DNA of 64,000 nucleotides from Dictyobacter vulcani (GCF_008974265.1 NZ_BKZW01000005.1:1-64000), one strand, 5' to 3'. Shown: positions 37,770 through 47,095, numbered from the stretch's first letter. Notes: generated from the sequence alone by a model not told the origin. Numbers and translations: made by a program.

Positions 37770-38692
37770 AATCATTCGCTATTCAGCAACAAGCTACGGT
37801 AAATGCTGACGCCGGATCATGGGCGCATTTCTGGTTGCTGGTACGCTGGCATTTGCTGCTCATCCAGAAGCGCAAAACAGGCAAGGTGATTCCTGGTTGT
37901 TTACTTGGCGTAGTGGGGATGCCTGTGCTGATTATTATACTGGCTCAGTTATTGAATCCTGTGGTACGGACCGGCAATCATATTGCGATATTGCCTTTAT
38001 TGATGTGGTTCACCAACTTTGCGCTCTTTTTATTTGGGAGCATCCTGATTGCTACTATGACCTGTATCCTGGTTGGCAGTGAATATAGTCTGGGCACCTT
38101 TCGGCAGATGCTCACACGGGGTGCCAGCCGCAGCCAGGTGCTGTTTTCGCAAGTCGTGGCCCTTACACTCTATATTCTGGCCCTCATGACCAGCATTTTT
38201 CTACTGGTGGCGGTATTGGGAAGCCTCACCAGTCTCTATATTCATGACTACTCCTACTTATCGCCCGTCCTCTGGCGCAACATTGGTTTAAGTTTTGTGA
38301 CAGTAGCTGTGCGCTTATTGCTTTTTGCCTGCCTGGCCTTTTTTCTGACCACCGTTAGCCGCTCTACTGTCGTTGGTATTGCAGGTGCCTGGGGATATCT
38401 GCTGCTAGAAAGTATTGTGACGACGATACTGCTAGGAATGTCCATGCAATTGGGGAGGCCTGCTATCTATCTGGCGGCTATTTTACCCGGCAATATCACA
38501 ACTACCCTGAATCAATATGTTATTCTGATGCTTTTTCCACAGGGTAGTGGGATTTCTGGTACCTTTCTGGCGGGACACAGTTTTGATGCCAGCCTGAACT
38601 GGCCAATCGTTCTTCTGATTATCGGTGCCTATGTTGTGTTTACTATTGGATGTAGCTATGTGCTCTACACGAGAAGGAATCTGGACATATAA
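37766..38692 (+). CDS. ABC-2 type transporter permease
   Basis: 308 residues with six hydrophobic segments: LLGVVGMPVLIIILAQLL, LPLLMWFTNFALFLFGSIL, VVALTLYILALMTSIFLL, LSFVTVAVRLLLFACLAFF, then GIAGAWGYLLLESIV and IVLLIIGAYVVFTIGCSY. The segment TFRQMLTRGASRSQVLFSQ between helices is the conserved loop of ABC-2 permeases. It would form a homodimer bound to two copies of the upstream ATPase. Its start overlaps that gene. Confidence 0.85.
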   Translation: MKSFAIQQQATVNADAGSWAHFWLLVRWHLLLIQKRKTGKVIPGCLLGVVGMPVLIIILAQLLNPVVRTGNHIAILPLLMWFTNFALFLFGSILIATMTCILVGSEYSLGTFRQMLTRGASRSQVLFSQVVALTLYILALMTSIFLLVAVLGSLTSLYIHDYSYLSPVLWRNIGLSFVTVAVRLLLFACLAFFLTTVSRSTVVGIAGAWGYLLLESIVTTILLGMSMQLGRPAIYLAAILPGNITTTLNQYVILMLFPQGSGISGTFLAGHSFDASLNWPIVLLIIGAYVVFTIGCSYVLYTRRNLDI

Positions 38693-38767
38693 GTTTCGTA
38701 AGGCATGGTTCAATGAAAGCGCAAAGGTCGATGACATCTGGTGTTGAGACAAAGCGGGCAAAAAACA

Positions 38768-39161
38768 GTCGTACCGGCAGCGCTGGTCGCCAATATTTTT
38801 TGTTGAAGCGCTTTTGTGGCCATAAAAAATAGTACGTGGAGAGGGCGCCACACGCGGAGGTCGGCATGCGGCGTGATGGTGGAGCGAGGGGCTCAACGAG
38901 CATCGCATGCCTGTGGCGCCTACACCGAGACGGATCCTGTTTCGTGATCCTCTCCGAGAAGGTACGGGGAGGATCCACACGATCCCTGTAGGCGCCACAG
39001 CACTGCGAGTCGTTCTTGCACGCTGGCCTGCGCAAACGCAGCAGTGCGGCCTCCGCGTGTGGCGCCCTCTCGACGTACACCTTGCTTGCTGGTCACGTCG
39101 AACCATCTCTCAACGTCTCGCTAACCGAAAAGTATTGGCGACCAGCGCTGCCGGTACTTTG
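38768..39161. repeat. Large nested fold-back repeat (~390 bp)
   Basis: Three pairs of inverted arms are nested about one centre. Outer: ACCGGCAGCGCTGGTCGCCA (about 38774) against TGGCGACCAGCGCTGCCGGT (about 39136). Middle: GAGGGCGCCACACGCGGAGG (about 38841) against CCTCCGCGTGTGGCGCCCTC (about 39050). Inner: CTGTGGCGCCTACA (about 38910) against TGTAGGCGCCACAG (about 38987), with GGATCCTC/GAGGATCC-like pairing at the core. No convincing gene lies within. It resembles a fold-back MITE or a long structured RNA. Confidence 0.8.
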
Positions 39162-39170
39162 GTTTCTCCT

Positions 39171-39204
39171 GCGCTCAAGAATTCTGAAAAGAATTCTTGA
39201 GCGC
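39171..39204. terminator. Perfect 15-bp hairpin with GAAA loop
   Basis: GCGCTCAAGAATTCT and AGAATTCTTGAGCGC flank a GAAA tetraloop. It lies 11 bases beyond the stop of the minus-strand kinase gene. A T-run is absent, but stem strength suggests 3'-end formation. Confidence 0.6.
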
Positions 39205-39214
39205 CATTGTCGTG

Positions 39215-41293
39215 TTAGCTGAGCTGGAAGGCGTAGATTTCGTTGGTGTTGATTAAGAGCCAGCCGTTGGAGACATAGGGGCGGCTCACTCTGCCACCAT
39301 GCATTTTCATCGAATGGATGAGTTTGCCATGCTGGGTGTCCAGCATGTAGACTTCCTGGCTGCTGGTTGTCAGATAGACGATGCCATCAACGACCAGTGG
39401 GGTCGCGCTGATCTCGTTTCTGAGGTAGGCGGCCCATAGCTTCTGTCCGGTGGCCAGATTGATGGCCAGCAACTGGGTACGTGCTGTGCTGGTCGCAAAG
39501 GTTCCTTCGGTGCTGATATAGGCGATGCCATCTTCGATCTCGACCTCATTGGTAATCTGGTTTTCGAGTGGCAATGACCAGTAGGTTGCGCCACTATGCA
39601 TATCCAGTGCGTAGAGCTGATCGTTGTAGACACAGATACAGACCACGTGTTCATCGAAGGGAACGGTGGCATAGACCTGACCAACATCAGCATAGGTAGC
39701 TATTTTCTGGCCGCGCTCAGCATCAACGGCGTAGCAGTGTCCCCGCTCTGTGGAGATATATACCACGTTATTGACGATCATCGGTCGGCCTTGCAGGGGT
39801 GCCTTCAACGTGACATCCCAGTATTGCTGGCCAGTGGCTACGTTGAGTGCATAGACGGCATGCTCTGAATGCACATAGATAATGTCGTTGAAGATGGTTG
39901 GGGTTGCCCTTAAAGGCTCATCCGTCTCATTCACCCAGAAGGCTTCGCCCGTATCCGCGTCCAGGGCGGCTATCTTGCCACCGCCCTGACGTGTACCAGA
40001 ACAGACATAGAGCAAGCCATCACTGACAACCGGGGCTGCATAAATGCCGCCGTTGGCTTTATAGGACCAGAGATGTTCGCCGGTCGAGATATCGAGGGCG
40101 CGTAAGTGGCGTGCCACCCCGGTAAGATCATTGTTGGTGGTGAACGTACCAGCATAAATGATACCATTGGCAACGGTTGCCTCGGAATAATAGACATCCT
40201 GCAGTCCACTGGTCGTGTTCCAGATCGGCGTCAGTTGGTCCATCTGCCTGGTTGGTTGCCGGGTCGCGTTTGGATTCTGTTTATGTTTCTGTAAGAATTT
40301 GGGGAGCGTAACCGGATTATCTGGTCCAGCCGGTTTGCGCTCACGCGTCGGGGGATTCGTGTCAATAATACTCTGCTGTGCTTCCGCCTGCGTTGTATGC
40401 GATATTTTTTTTGCCTGGTTGGTTTTTTTTGCCTGTCTGGTTGCAGTGCGCTTTTGTCCAGTTCTGGGGCTGCTCAGTGCGCTCTGCAGGACCTGAATGA
40501 ATTCCGCGACGCTTTCAAAGCGGTCGTCGCGCTCTTTGGATAAGGCTTTCAAGAGGGCGGCAGCCATAGCTGGTGAAAGATCAGCATTCAGATCACGTGG
40601 ATCGATGGGGGCTTCAAAAATATGTTTGTAACCAATGATGTAAGGATCATCGGAGATAAATAGTTGCTGCCCGGTCAGGATCTCGTAGGCGATACAGCCC
40701 AGGGCGTATTGATCACTTTTCTTGCTGAGCTTCCCTTTAAATTGTTCCGGTGACATATAGGCAGGTGTGCCGATCTCATCGACGCGCCGTGTCTTCTGGA
40801 TCTCCAGAGCAATGCCAAAGTCGGCCAGTACGGCATCATCTTTGGCGTTAAATAAGATGTTGGCGGGCTTGAGATCGCGGTGGACGACATCCATGTCATG
40901 GGCATGTTGTAGTCCTGCCCCTACTTGCGTTAAGATCGTAACTGCCTCTTCAACCTGCATCGGTGCGCCATCAAGTTGATCCAGGCGATCTCGTAGAGAG
41001 CCACCTGGTGCATATTCAGCCACGAAGAAAGGATAACCTTCATACAGGTTCGCATCTATGACCGGCAGAATATTGGGGTGGGCCAGATTATCGAGAATGA
41101 CGGCTTCCTGAAAAAAACGATCAAATTCTTCTTGTGAATTTAAAACAGTATTCAATACTTTAATGGCTACCGGAGGTTTCTGGGTCAGCAAAAAATGTTT
41201 ACCCAGATAGACACTACCAAAAGCACCATGCCCCAGTGATTCCGCAAGTATGTAACTAGCTAATTGCTTGCCTAATAATTCATCCTTCACCAT
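39215..41293 (-). CDS. Ser/Thr protein kinase with C-terminal PQQ-type beta-propeller
   Basis: 692 residues from ATG 41293 (MVKDELLGKQLASY), preceded by AAGGA; an ATG six codons earlier lacks a site. Residues about 10-270 are a Hanks-type kinase: GHGAFGSVY, AIKVLN (Lys), HRDLKPANILF, ADFGIA, GTPAYMSPEQ and DQYALGCI. After a Lys/Thr/Gln-rich linker, residues about 350-690 carry repeated blades of the form GxxxAxDxxTGxxxW (DISTGEHLWS, DADTGEAFWV, NVATGQQYWD, DMHSGATYWS, NLATGQKLWA). No membrane segment is seen, so the propeller is cytoplasmic and may act as a binding platform rather than as an outer sensor. Confidence 0.9.
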   Translation of the reverse strand: MVKDELLGKQLASYILAESLGHGAFGSVYLGKHFLLTQKPPVAIKVLNTVLNSQEEFDRFFQEAVILDNLAHPNILPVIDANLYEGYPFFVAEYAPGGSLRDRLDQLDGAPMQVEEAVTILTQVGAGLQHAHDMDVVHRDLKPANILFNAKDDAVLADFGIALEIQKTRRVDEIGTPAYMSPEQFKGKLSKKSDQYALGCIAYEILTGQQLFISDDPYIIGYKHIFEAPIDPRDLNADLSPAMAAALLKALSKERDDRFESVAEFIQVLQSALSSPRTGQKRTATRQAKKTNQAKKISHTTQAEAQQSIIDTNPPTRERKPAGPDNPVTLPKFLQKHKQNPNATRQPTRQMDQLTPIWNTTSGLQDVYYSEATVANGIIYAGTFTTNNDLTGVARHLRALDISTGEHLWSYKANGGIYAAPVVSDGLLYVCSGTRQGGGKIAALDADTGEAFWVNETDEPLRATPTIFNDIIYVHSEHAVYALNVATGQQYWDVTLKAPLQGRPMIVNNVVYISTERGHCYAVDAERGQKIATYADVGQVYATVPFDEHVVCICVYNDQLYALDMHSGATYWSLPLENQITNEVEIEDGIAYISTEGTFATSTARTQLLAINLATGQKLWAAYLRNEISATPLVVDGIVYLTTSSQEVYMLDTQHGKLIHSMKMHGGRVSRPYVSNGWLLINTNEIYAFQLS

Positions 41294-41801
41294 ACGCATC
41301 CTTTGCACCAAGAAACTATACTCTTTATATCAAATGAAATTATATACGATTTGTCCTATATTATGAATAGCAGGCCATTCAATCGTGTGAGCGGCGTTCA
41401 CGATGGCTTTTTAATAGCATGTATGCCATTGAAGTGCTATTGTGAACACTGCTTTACATGTATAGCATACCTCAACATCATCCGCTTCTGTTTGAAGAAA
41501 TCCACCAGATGGTTCCACCCTTGGATGGATGGCGGGCTGCCGCTGACCTCATTATACTATGCATAACATTCTTCCTGAGATGGGGAGAGCGCCACTCTTA
41601 CCGGGGGAGAGTGTTGCCCACCACACTCGGACGCCTGCGGCGCCGATACTTCTTTTATTTTATGGTGCCAGAACATGTGCGCAGACACACATGTTCTGGC
41701 ACCATAAAATAAACCCTGGTGAGCGACACATGCGCGAGGCAGCAGAACAAAAAAGGCCATTGGATGGGCTGGTTTCTTTCCCATGACGGGGGAGGTATTC
41801 T
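41294..41801. other. Intergenic region before the sugar porter
   Basis: About 510 bases separating divergent genes. No gene recognised. Besides the 25-bp hairpin listed separately, it holds a smaller ACTCTTACCGGGGGAGAGT stem near 41593-41611. The ribosome site GGGGGAGG of the sugar porter is at its right end. Confidence 0.45.
41655..41712. terminator. Perfect 25-bp inverted repeat with 8-base loop
   Basis: The left arm at 41655-41679 (TTATTTTATGGTGCC...) and right arm at 41688-41712 (...GGCACCATAAAATAA) pair fully around CGCAGACA. It sits between two divergent gene starts, so it is not an obvious terminator for either; it could be an operator, a processed RNA or a mobile remnant. Confidence 0.6.
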
Positions 41802-43190
41802 ATGGAGAACGTGCACGATCCTCATGAGCGTAAAAAATTATCTATTTACTTTATTACTTCTGTCGCGGCTTTAGGTGGATTACTCTTTGGCTATGATACA
41901 GGTGTTATCTCGGGTGCTCAGCTTTTTCTGGTGAAGACGTTTTCTCTTAACCCTCAACAGCAAGAACTTGCCGTGAGTTCTGTCCTGATTGGTGCGATCA
42001 TTGGTGCGATTGTAGCTGGAAAAATCAATGATGCGCTTGGGCGCAAACGCACCCTGCTGCTCCTGGCGGTTATTTTTACGCTGGGAGCTATTCTGACGGC
42101 TTTTTCACCAAATTATGAGCTGTTCATAGTATTTCGCGCGATCGTAGGTTTAGGCATTGGTGCCGCCGCCAGCGTCGTACCGGTCTATATTTCGGAGATG
42201 GCGCCATCGCAGATGCGTGGCAAGCTAGTAACCTTCAACCAATTGGCGGTTACGATTGGGATCGCGGTTTCATACTGGGTTGATCTGGCGTTTGCCCATG
42301 CTGGTATGGGCTGGCCGCCGATGTTCGCAACGGCCGCTATTCCTGGACTCATGCTTTTCTTTGGGATGTTGATCAGTCCTGAGACTCCGCGCTGGTATGC
42401 TGGTAAAGGACGCTGGGATAAGGCACAGGATGTCCTTGAACGCATTCAGGGGGCGGATCCCGCGACCGAGATGGCTGAGATCCGTTCATCATTGAGCCTT
42501 GATCGCCGTCAGGGCAGGTTACTTGATCTGTTTACGCCGGGTGTGCGCATGGCTTTACTGGTCGGCGTTGGCCTGGCGGTGTTTCAGCAGTTCGTTGGTA
42601 TCAATACAGTCATTTATTATGCGCCGACTATCTTCCAGGCGGCTGGCTTTGCTTCGGCCAGTAGTGCCATTCTGGCGACCAGTGTCGTCGGGGTCGTGAA
42701 TGTACTGGCCACCATCGTGGCTCTGGTTCTGGTGGATCGTACCGGTCGCCGCGTCTTGTTGATTATCGGCACGATCGGGATGATCCTGGGACTGGTCCTG
42801 CTGGGCGCGATCTTTGCGATTGGTCCTTCCCAGGCGGGTGTCCTGACCTTGCTGGCCTTGATCCTCTACATCATCGCCTTTGCGATCAGCATGGGGCCGG
42901 TCTTCTGGCTGATGAGTGCTGAGATTTTTCCCACCAACGTCCGTGCGGCCGGTGCCAGCGTCTGCTCCTTTTCCAACTGGGTGGCCAATTTCGTGGTCAG
43001 TGTCACCTTCCTTTCATTGATTCACGCGATCGGCACCTCAACCACCTTCTGGCTCTATGCCGTTATTGGCGTGATTGCCCTGATCTTCTGCTGGCGCTTA
43101 GTTCCTGAGACCAAAGGCAAAACGTTGGAACAGATTGAATCTTATTGGAATAATGGACGCCGCTGGCTCGCCGACCAAAAACGCACGTAA
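41802..43190 (+). CDS. Sugar porter family MFS transporter
   Basis: 462 residues, 12 membrane segments. Sugar-porter signatures are all visible: GYDTGVISGA in TM1, GRKRTLLLLAV after TM2, RGKLVTFNQL after TM4, PETPRWYAGKGR after TM6, QQFVGINTVIYYAP in TM7, DRTGRRVLL after TM8, and VPETKGKTLEQIE at the end. These match proton-coupled sugar transporters such as XylE, GalP and AraE. Substrate cannot be fixed, but the xylulokinase 5.5 kb upstream makes a pentose possible. Start ATG 41802 with GGGGGAGG upstream. A strong terminator follows. Confidence 0.92.
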   Translation: MENVHDPHERKKLSIYFITSVAALGGLLFGYDTGVISGAQLFLVKTFSLNPQQQELAVSSVLIGAIIGAIVAGKINDALGRKRTLLLLAVIFTLGAILTAFSPNYELFIVFRAIVGLGIGAAASVVPVYISEMAPSQMRGKLVTFNQLAVTIGIAVSYWVDLAFAHAGMGWPPMFATAAIPGLMLFFGMLISPETPRWYAGKGRWDKAQDVLERIQGADPATEMAEIRSSLSLDRRQGRLLDLFTPGVRMALLVGVGLAVFQQFVGINTVIYYAPTIFQAAGFASASSAILATSVVGVVNVLATIVALVLVDRTGRRVLLIIGTIGMILGLVLLGAIFAIGPSQAGVLTLLALILYIIAFAISMGPVFWLMSAEIFPTNVRAAGASVCSFSNWVANFVVSVTFLSLIHAIGTSTTFWLYAVIGVIALIFCWRLVPETKGKTLEQIESYWNNGRRWLADQKRT

Positions 43191-43213
43191 CCAGACACCC
43201 ATGTATGGTTTAC

Positions 43214-43266
43214 AACCCAAAAGAGCAGGTTCCCCAATAACGTTGGGGAACCTGCTCTTTTGGGTT
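43214..43266 (+). terminator. 24-bp perfect terminator hairpin
   Basis: AACCCAAAAGAGCAGGTTCC... (43214-43237) pairs completely with 43243-43266; the right arm contains CTCTTTTGGGTT. It ends the sugar-porter transcript. Confidence 0.85.
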
Positions 43267-43277
43267 GCTGGTTTGCC

Positions 43278-43327
43278 TTGACGGGGTTTTCATACGTATG
43301 ATACTATAGGTTTTAGGAAGCTAAAAC
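43278..43327 (+). promoter_or_regulatory. mntR promoter with two operator-like palindromes
   Basis: TTGACG (43278-43283) and TACTAT (43302-43307) are 18 bases apart. The spacer holds a perfect palindrome TCATACGTATGA (43290-43301). The start region holds GTTTTAG-GAAG-CTAAAAC (43310-43327), which resembles DtxR/MntR-type boxes. The placement fits repression of the regulator's own promoter by metal-loaded MntR. Confidence 0.6.
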
Positions 43328-43344
43328 ATTATTTTTAGGGGGAA

Positions 43345-44049
43345 ATGAAAGTGCAAAAGCCGATTCAGGAACTCGCGCCACGCATTAGTGATTGCCTCAA
43401 GCTGATTTATACGTTACAGGAACAGGGTCAGAAGGTTTCGACTTCTGTGGTCAGTGAACGGTTGGGGGTCAGTGATGCTACCGCCACGATGCTGTTCAAG
43501 GATTTCGCTGTGGCTGGTTGGGTTGAGCATGTGCCTTATCGCGGTGTCCGCTTAACTCCTGAGGGTGAGCAGAAGGCGATGGAGGTTATCCGCCATCATC
43601 GTTTGCTTGAGCTCTATCTGGCTCGTGAGCTAGGCTATAGCTGGGATAAGGTGCATGCCGAGGCTGACAAACTGGAGCATGTGATCTCGGAGGAATTTGA
43701 GGAGAAACTGGATGCACTGCTGGGTTATCCAACGGTTGATCCACATGGTGATCCTATTCCCAGTAAGGATGGGGTGATGGTGGTGCGACGGGGGATCAAG
43801 CTTGCTGAATTGCCGGTGGGACAGACGGCTCAGGTGTTGCGCGTCAGCGATCAGAATCCTGAGAAGCTGTGTTATCTGGGACAACTGGGCTTATATCCAG
43901 AAGCCTCACTCCAATTGCTCTCGCGTGCTCCTTTTGATGGACCTTTGCACATTCTTGTGGGACAGCCTCCTACGCAGGTTGAGCATATGCTCGGGCTGAC
44001 ACTGGCCGCAGAGATTATTGTGACCGCTCCTGAGCCCGCTGAACAATAG
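43345..44049 (+). CDS. mntR: DtxR/MntR-family metal-dependent transcriptional regulator
   Basis: 234 residues. The N-terminal winged helix (RISDCLKLIYTLQEQGQKVS, SVVSERLGVSDATATMLFKDF, VEHVPYRGVRLTPEGEQKA) is DtxR-type, followed by the metal-binding dimer domain (HHRLLELYLARELGYSWDKVH, AEADKLEHVISEEFEEKLD, HGDPIP) with the expected His/Glu ligands. A C-terminal FeoA/SH3-like domain (LAELPVGQTAQVLRVSD, to LHILVGQ) makes it IdeR/DtxR length. The Nramp transporter lies 118 bases downstream, so manganese (or iron) control of uptake is the likely job. Start is ATG 43345 or GTG 43351 behind AGGGGG. Confidence 0.88.
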   Translation: MKVQKPIQELAPRISDCLKLIYTLQEQGQKVSTSVVSERLGVSDATATMLFKDFAVAGWVEHVPYRGVRLTPEGEQKAMEVIRHHRLLELYLARELGYSWDKVHAEADKLEHVISEEFEEKLDALLGYPTVDPHGDPIPSKDGVMVVRRGIKLAELPVGQTAQVLRVSDQNPEKLCYLGQLGLYPEASLQLLSRAPFDGPLHILVGQPPTQVEHMLGLTLAAEIIVTAPEPAEQ

Positions 44050-44167
44050 ATTTTCAAAAACATGCAACTATTGAATTGAGCCAGAGAGTAATAGAGAAAA
44101 ATACGGGTTCTTTTGTATTGGTGTATATCGATTGTGGCGATTGTATAGATGAGGTAGGCAGGTAGGT

Positions 44168-45490
44168 ATGGCATTATTGTCAAAGTCGCGTAAAAAAGTT
44201 GAGTATGGACAGCCTTTTCATCTCGGTGTGCTCGGATTGATGAAGCGTGTCTGGACGGGCGATAATCGTTGGAAACTGGGCATGCGTGACATCTTGAAGG
44301 CGTTGGGTCCAGGTTTTCTGATCAGTGTGGGGTATATGGATCCGGGCAACTGGGGCACGAATCTGGCGGCGGGTGCTGGCTTTGGCTATCAACTCCTCTG
44401 GGTTATCCTTATCAGTAATCTGGTGGCGATTTTCCTGCAAATCGCTTCATCTAAACTTGGCATCGCGACCGGCAAGGATCTTGCGCAGTTGATTCATGAG
44501 CATTTTCCGCGTCCTGTGGCCATCTTCTTTGCGTTTACCTCGATTATTGCCATCATGGCTACTGATCTGGCCGAGATTCTGGGTGGCGCGCTGGGTTTTC
44601 ATATCCTCTTTGGCCTGCCCTTATTTTTCTCCGCGATTCTCACTGGACTGATCGTGATGGTGTTACTGGGCCTGAGCCGCTGGGGCTTTCGCAAAGTTGA
44701 ATTTATCATTATCGGCTTTGTCTCGATCATCGGACTGGCTTATGTGTATGAAACGGCCCTGCTGCATCCTGCGTGGGACGCCATCGCTTTCCATGTGGTG
44801 GTTCCCCAGGTGTCGGCGGGTGGCCTGCTGGTCGCGGTTGGCATCCTGGGCGCGACTGTCATGCCGCACAACGTGTTTCTGCATTCCTACCTCTCACATC
44901 AGCGTTTGAGTGGTCCAGATGCACCGTTATCTGAGCGGCGCAAGGTCTTGCGACTGGCTAAAATTGATACCGTTGCGGCCCTGAATGTGGCCTTCTTTGT
45001 CAATGCCGCGATGCTGGTTGTCGCCGGGGCCGTCTTCTATCATCACGTCAATCCTGATAGCCTGGATCTGCAGACCGCCTATGTGTCTCTGATACCTGCG
45101 CTGGGGACGTTTGCTGCCATCGCCTTTGGCATTGGCCTGCTGGCCTCCGGCCTCTCCTCATCCATGACCGGTACGCTCGCCGGACAGGTGGTGCTGCAAG
45201 GTTTCTTACAGAAGCCCGTTGCCGTATGGGTCTGGCGCATTGTGACCCTGATTCCTGCCCTGATTGTGACCACCCTGAACTTTTCAACGGTGCAGGTGTT
45301 GATTATCAGTCAGGTGGTGCTGAGTTTGCAACTCCCTTTCACCATTGTGGCTGTTATTATCCTCTCTAGCCGCCGTGACTTGCTCGGTGAATTCGCTAAT
45401 ACTCGCACTGTCACCATTATCCAGACCGTGATTGCTCTGATCGTGACCGCCCTCAACATCTGGCTCATCCTGAGTTACCTGCCATTTTGA
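44168..45490 (+). CDS. mntH: Nramp-family divalent metal transporter (manganese uptake)
   Basis: 440 residues, 11 membrane helices. The metal-binding TM1 motif is GYMDPGNWGTN (DPGN) and the TM6 motif is GATVMPHNVFLHS (MPH), both diagnostic of Nramp. A hydrophilic N-terminus (about 40 residues) precedes TM1. It imports Mn2+ or Fe2+ with protons across the cytoplasmic membrane. It follows mntR with a short gap and is probably co-regulated. The TGA stop at 45488-45490 coincides with the right end of a TnpB element. Confidence 0.92.
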   Translation: MALLSKSRKKVEYGQPFHLGVLGLMKRVWTGDNRWKLGMRDILKALGPGFLISVGYMDPGNWGTNLAAGAGFGYQLLWVILISNLVAIFLQIASSKLGIATGKDLAQLIHEHFPRPVAIFFAFTSIIAIMATDLAEILGGALGFHILFGLPLFFSAILTGLIVMVLLGLSRWGFRKVEFIIIGFVSIIGLAYVYETALLHPAWDAIAFHVVVPQVSAGGLLVAVGILGATVMPHNVFLHSYLSHQRLSGPDAPLSERRKVLRLAKIDTVAALNVAFFVNAAMLVVAGAVFYHHVNPDSLDLQTAYVSLIPALGTFAAIAFGIGLLASGLSSSMTGTLAGQVVLQGFLQKPVAVWVWRIVTLIPALIVTTLNFSTVQVLIISQVVLSLQLPFTIVAVIILSSRRDLLGEFANTRTVTIIQTVIALIVTALNIWLILSYLPF

Positions 45491-46835
45491 CACTCCCCCA
45501 GATAAATCGAGGGGGATTCTTCTTTCACTCACCAGGCTTGCTCGATGCTATCACTACCAACGAGTAGAGGTCCAGTGTCCAGAAGCGTTCCCAACCCACT
45601 ACGGAGTGGTGGTTCCTGCCTGCCCGGCAGTACCGTTCTCTAAGGCTTTTTGTAAGATATTTCGCGCCGCATTTTCATCGCGATCCATGATCAGTCCACA
45701 GGAACAGATATGAGTCCGGACGCTCAGGCTCTTCTTCACCATGGTTCCACACCGCGAACACTTCTGGCTCGTGAAATGTGGGGCTACTTTGATGATGGGG
45801 ATCGCATGCATGGCTCCATAGTAACCTATCCAGGCCAGGAACCCTCCCCAGGCCGCATCATTGATCGATTTCGCCAGATGCCTGTTCTTGACCATATTGG
45901 TGATCTTGAGATGTTCAAACGCAATCAGGTCGTGAGACGTGACCAACGCGTTCGCCTGTTTTCTGGCGAAATCTTCACGTTGCCTTTGAACTTTGAGATG
46001 CGCTTTGGCGAACCGCTTGCGTGCTTTCATACGATTGCGGCTTTGCTTTTTGGTACGAGAGAGGCGACGATGCAGGTGTTTGAGTCGTTTTTCGGCTTTG
46101 CGCAGGTACCGAGGATTATCAACTGTCTTGCCATCAGAGTCGGTCGTGTAGGCGTTCAACCCAACATCAATGCCAACGATGTCCCCAGTGGGGATGTGTT
46201 CAACCACGCGCTCAGCCCGGACACAAAACTGGACGTAGAATCCGTCCGCTCGTTTGATGAGCCGGACGCGTTTGATCTGCTTCAACGGAAATGTTTCAAT
46301 TGCACGGGTCCCCACCAGGCGTACTCGACCAATACCACAGCCATCGGTAAAGAGGATGTGACGGCCATCGGCGTCAATCTTCCAACCAGAGGTTTTATAC
46401 TCGACGCTCCGATTCGTGTGGACAAACTTCGGATAGCCCTTTTTCCCCGGTGTGTTGCTTGCAGTTGTCATAGAAGCGGGCAATGGCGTGCCATGCGCGA
46501 TCAGCGGCCGATTGACGAGCCTGGGAGTTGAGGCTGGAGGCAAAGGAGAAGTCTTGAGCTAAGACGGCACAATACTTCCGCAAGTCATTCTGGCTGATGC
46601 CTCGCTCATCCATCCAGAGGCGTAGGCATTTATTCCGAATGAATTGGGTGGTACGGATCGCCTCATCAATCGCTGCGTATTGCTGCTGGTTCCCATCGAT
46701 TTTATATTCAAACACGAGCATATGCGTACTTCTCCATGGTGATCGTCGTAAGTATCTCTCAGCTGTATTGAAAAGTCAATCGATACTTACCAATGTGGAA
46801 CGGCGCTTTCATCCCCTGCTTCAAAGCAGGAGTTT
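45488..46835 (-). mobile_element. IS200/IS605-group element carrying tnpB only
   Basis: The right end, read on the minus strand, has a CCCCC...GGGGG hairpin (about 45494-45517) and ends GGGGGAGTGTCAA at the mntH stop codon. The left side has GTAAGTATC/GATACTTAC (46748-46756, 46782-46790) and CCTGC-TTCAAA-GCAGG (46815-46830), either of which may mark the left end. No tnpA is present, so movement depends on a transposase elsewhere. The 110 bases between the tnpB stop and the right end are the expected guide-RNA region. Confidence 0.7.
45599..46721 (-). pseudogene. tnpB: RNA-guided endonuclease TnpB, one frameshift
   Basis: The N-terminal frame from ATG 46721 (MLVFEYKIDGNQQQ; GGAG upstream) runs to ARFYDNCK and continues in another frame as NTPGKKGYPKFVHTNRSV. 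Taking out one base near 46455-46462 gives 373 residues, a normal TnpB length. RuvC residues are Asp in GIDVGLNAY, Glu in IAFEHLKIT and Asp in MDRDENAARN, with a zinc finger CSRCG...CSCG between. All catalytic residues are present, so the protein would be active if the break is a sequencing artefact. TnpB is guided by RNA from the right end. Confidence 0.85.
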
Positions 46836-47095
46836 TCCCGCGCTCGGGTTGATAATAATATGTGTAGGCTCTGGACCCCATCGTCCTGCATGCTGATTTA
46901 TAGGCATTTAGCCAACGGCACTGTGTTCAATTGGCCAGGCTGTGTCAGCAGGGTTTCCTATACTTCGCTCAATGATATAGCGTACTCGACCATAGTATTT
47001 CAGGGCTAACTGTGCTAAGATTCTGCTAAACCAGGAATATGAAGACGAACTCACGTCATATTTGCGGATGATATTCTGTATAAGGAGAGACTTTT
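46836..47095. other. Intergenic stretch between TnpB element and oxidoreductase
   Basis: About 260 bases, without recognised gene. Contains the AAGGAGAG site used by the TTG start at 47096 and probably that gene's promoter, which I cannot place. Confidence 0.4.

Noticed and set aside
45710..46531. 273-codon plus-strand frame inside the TnpB element
   Set aside because: Antisense shadow of tnpB, whose RuvC and zinc motifs are clear.
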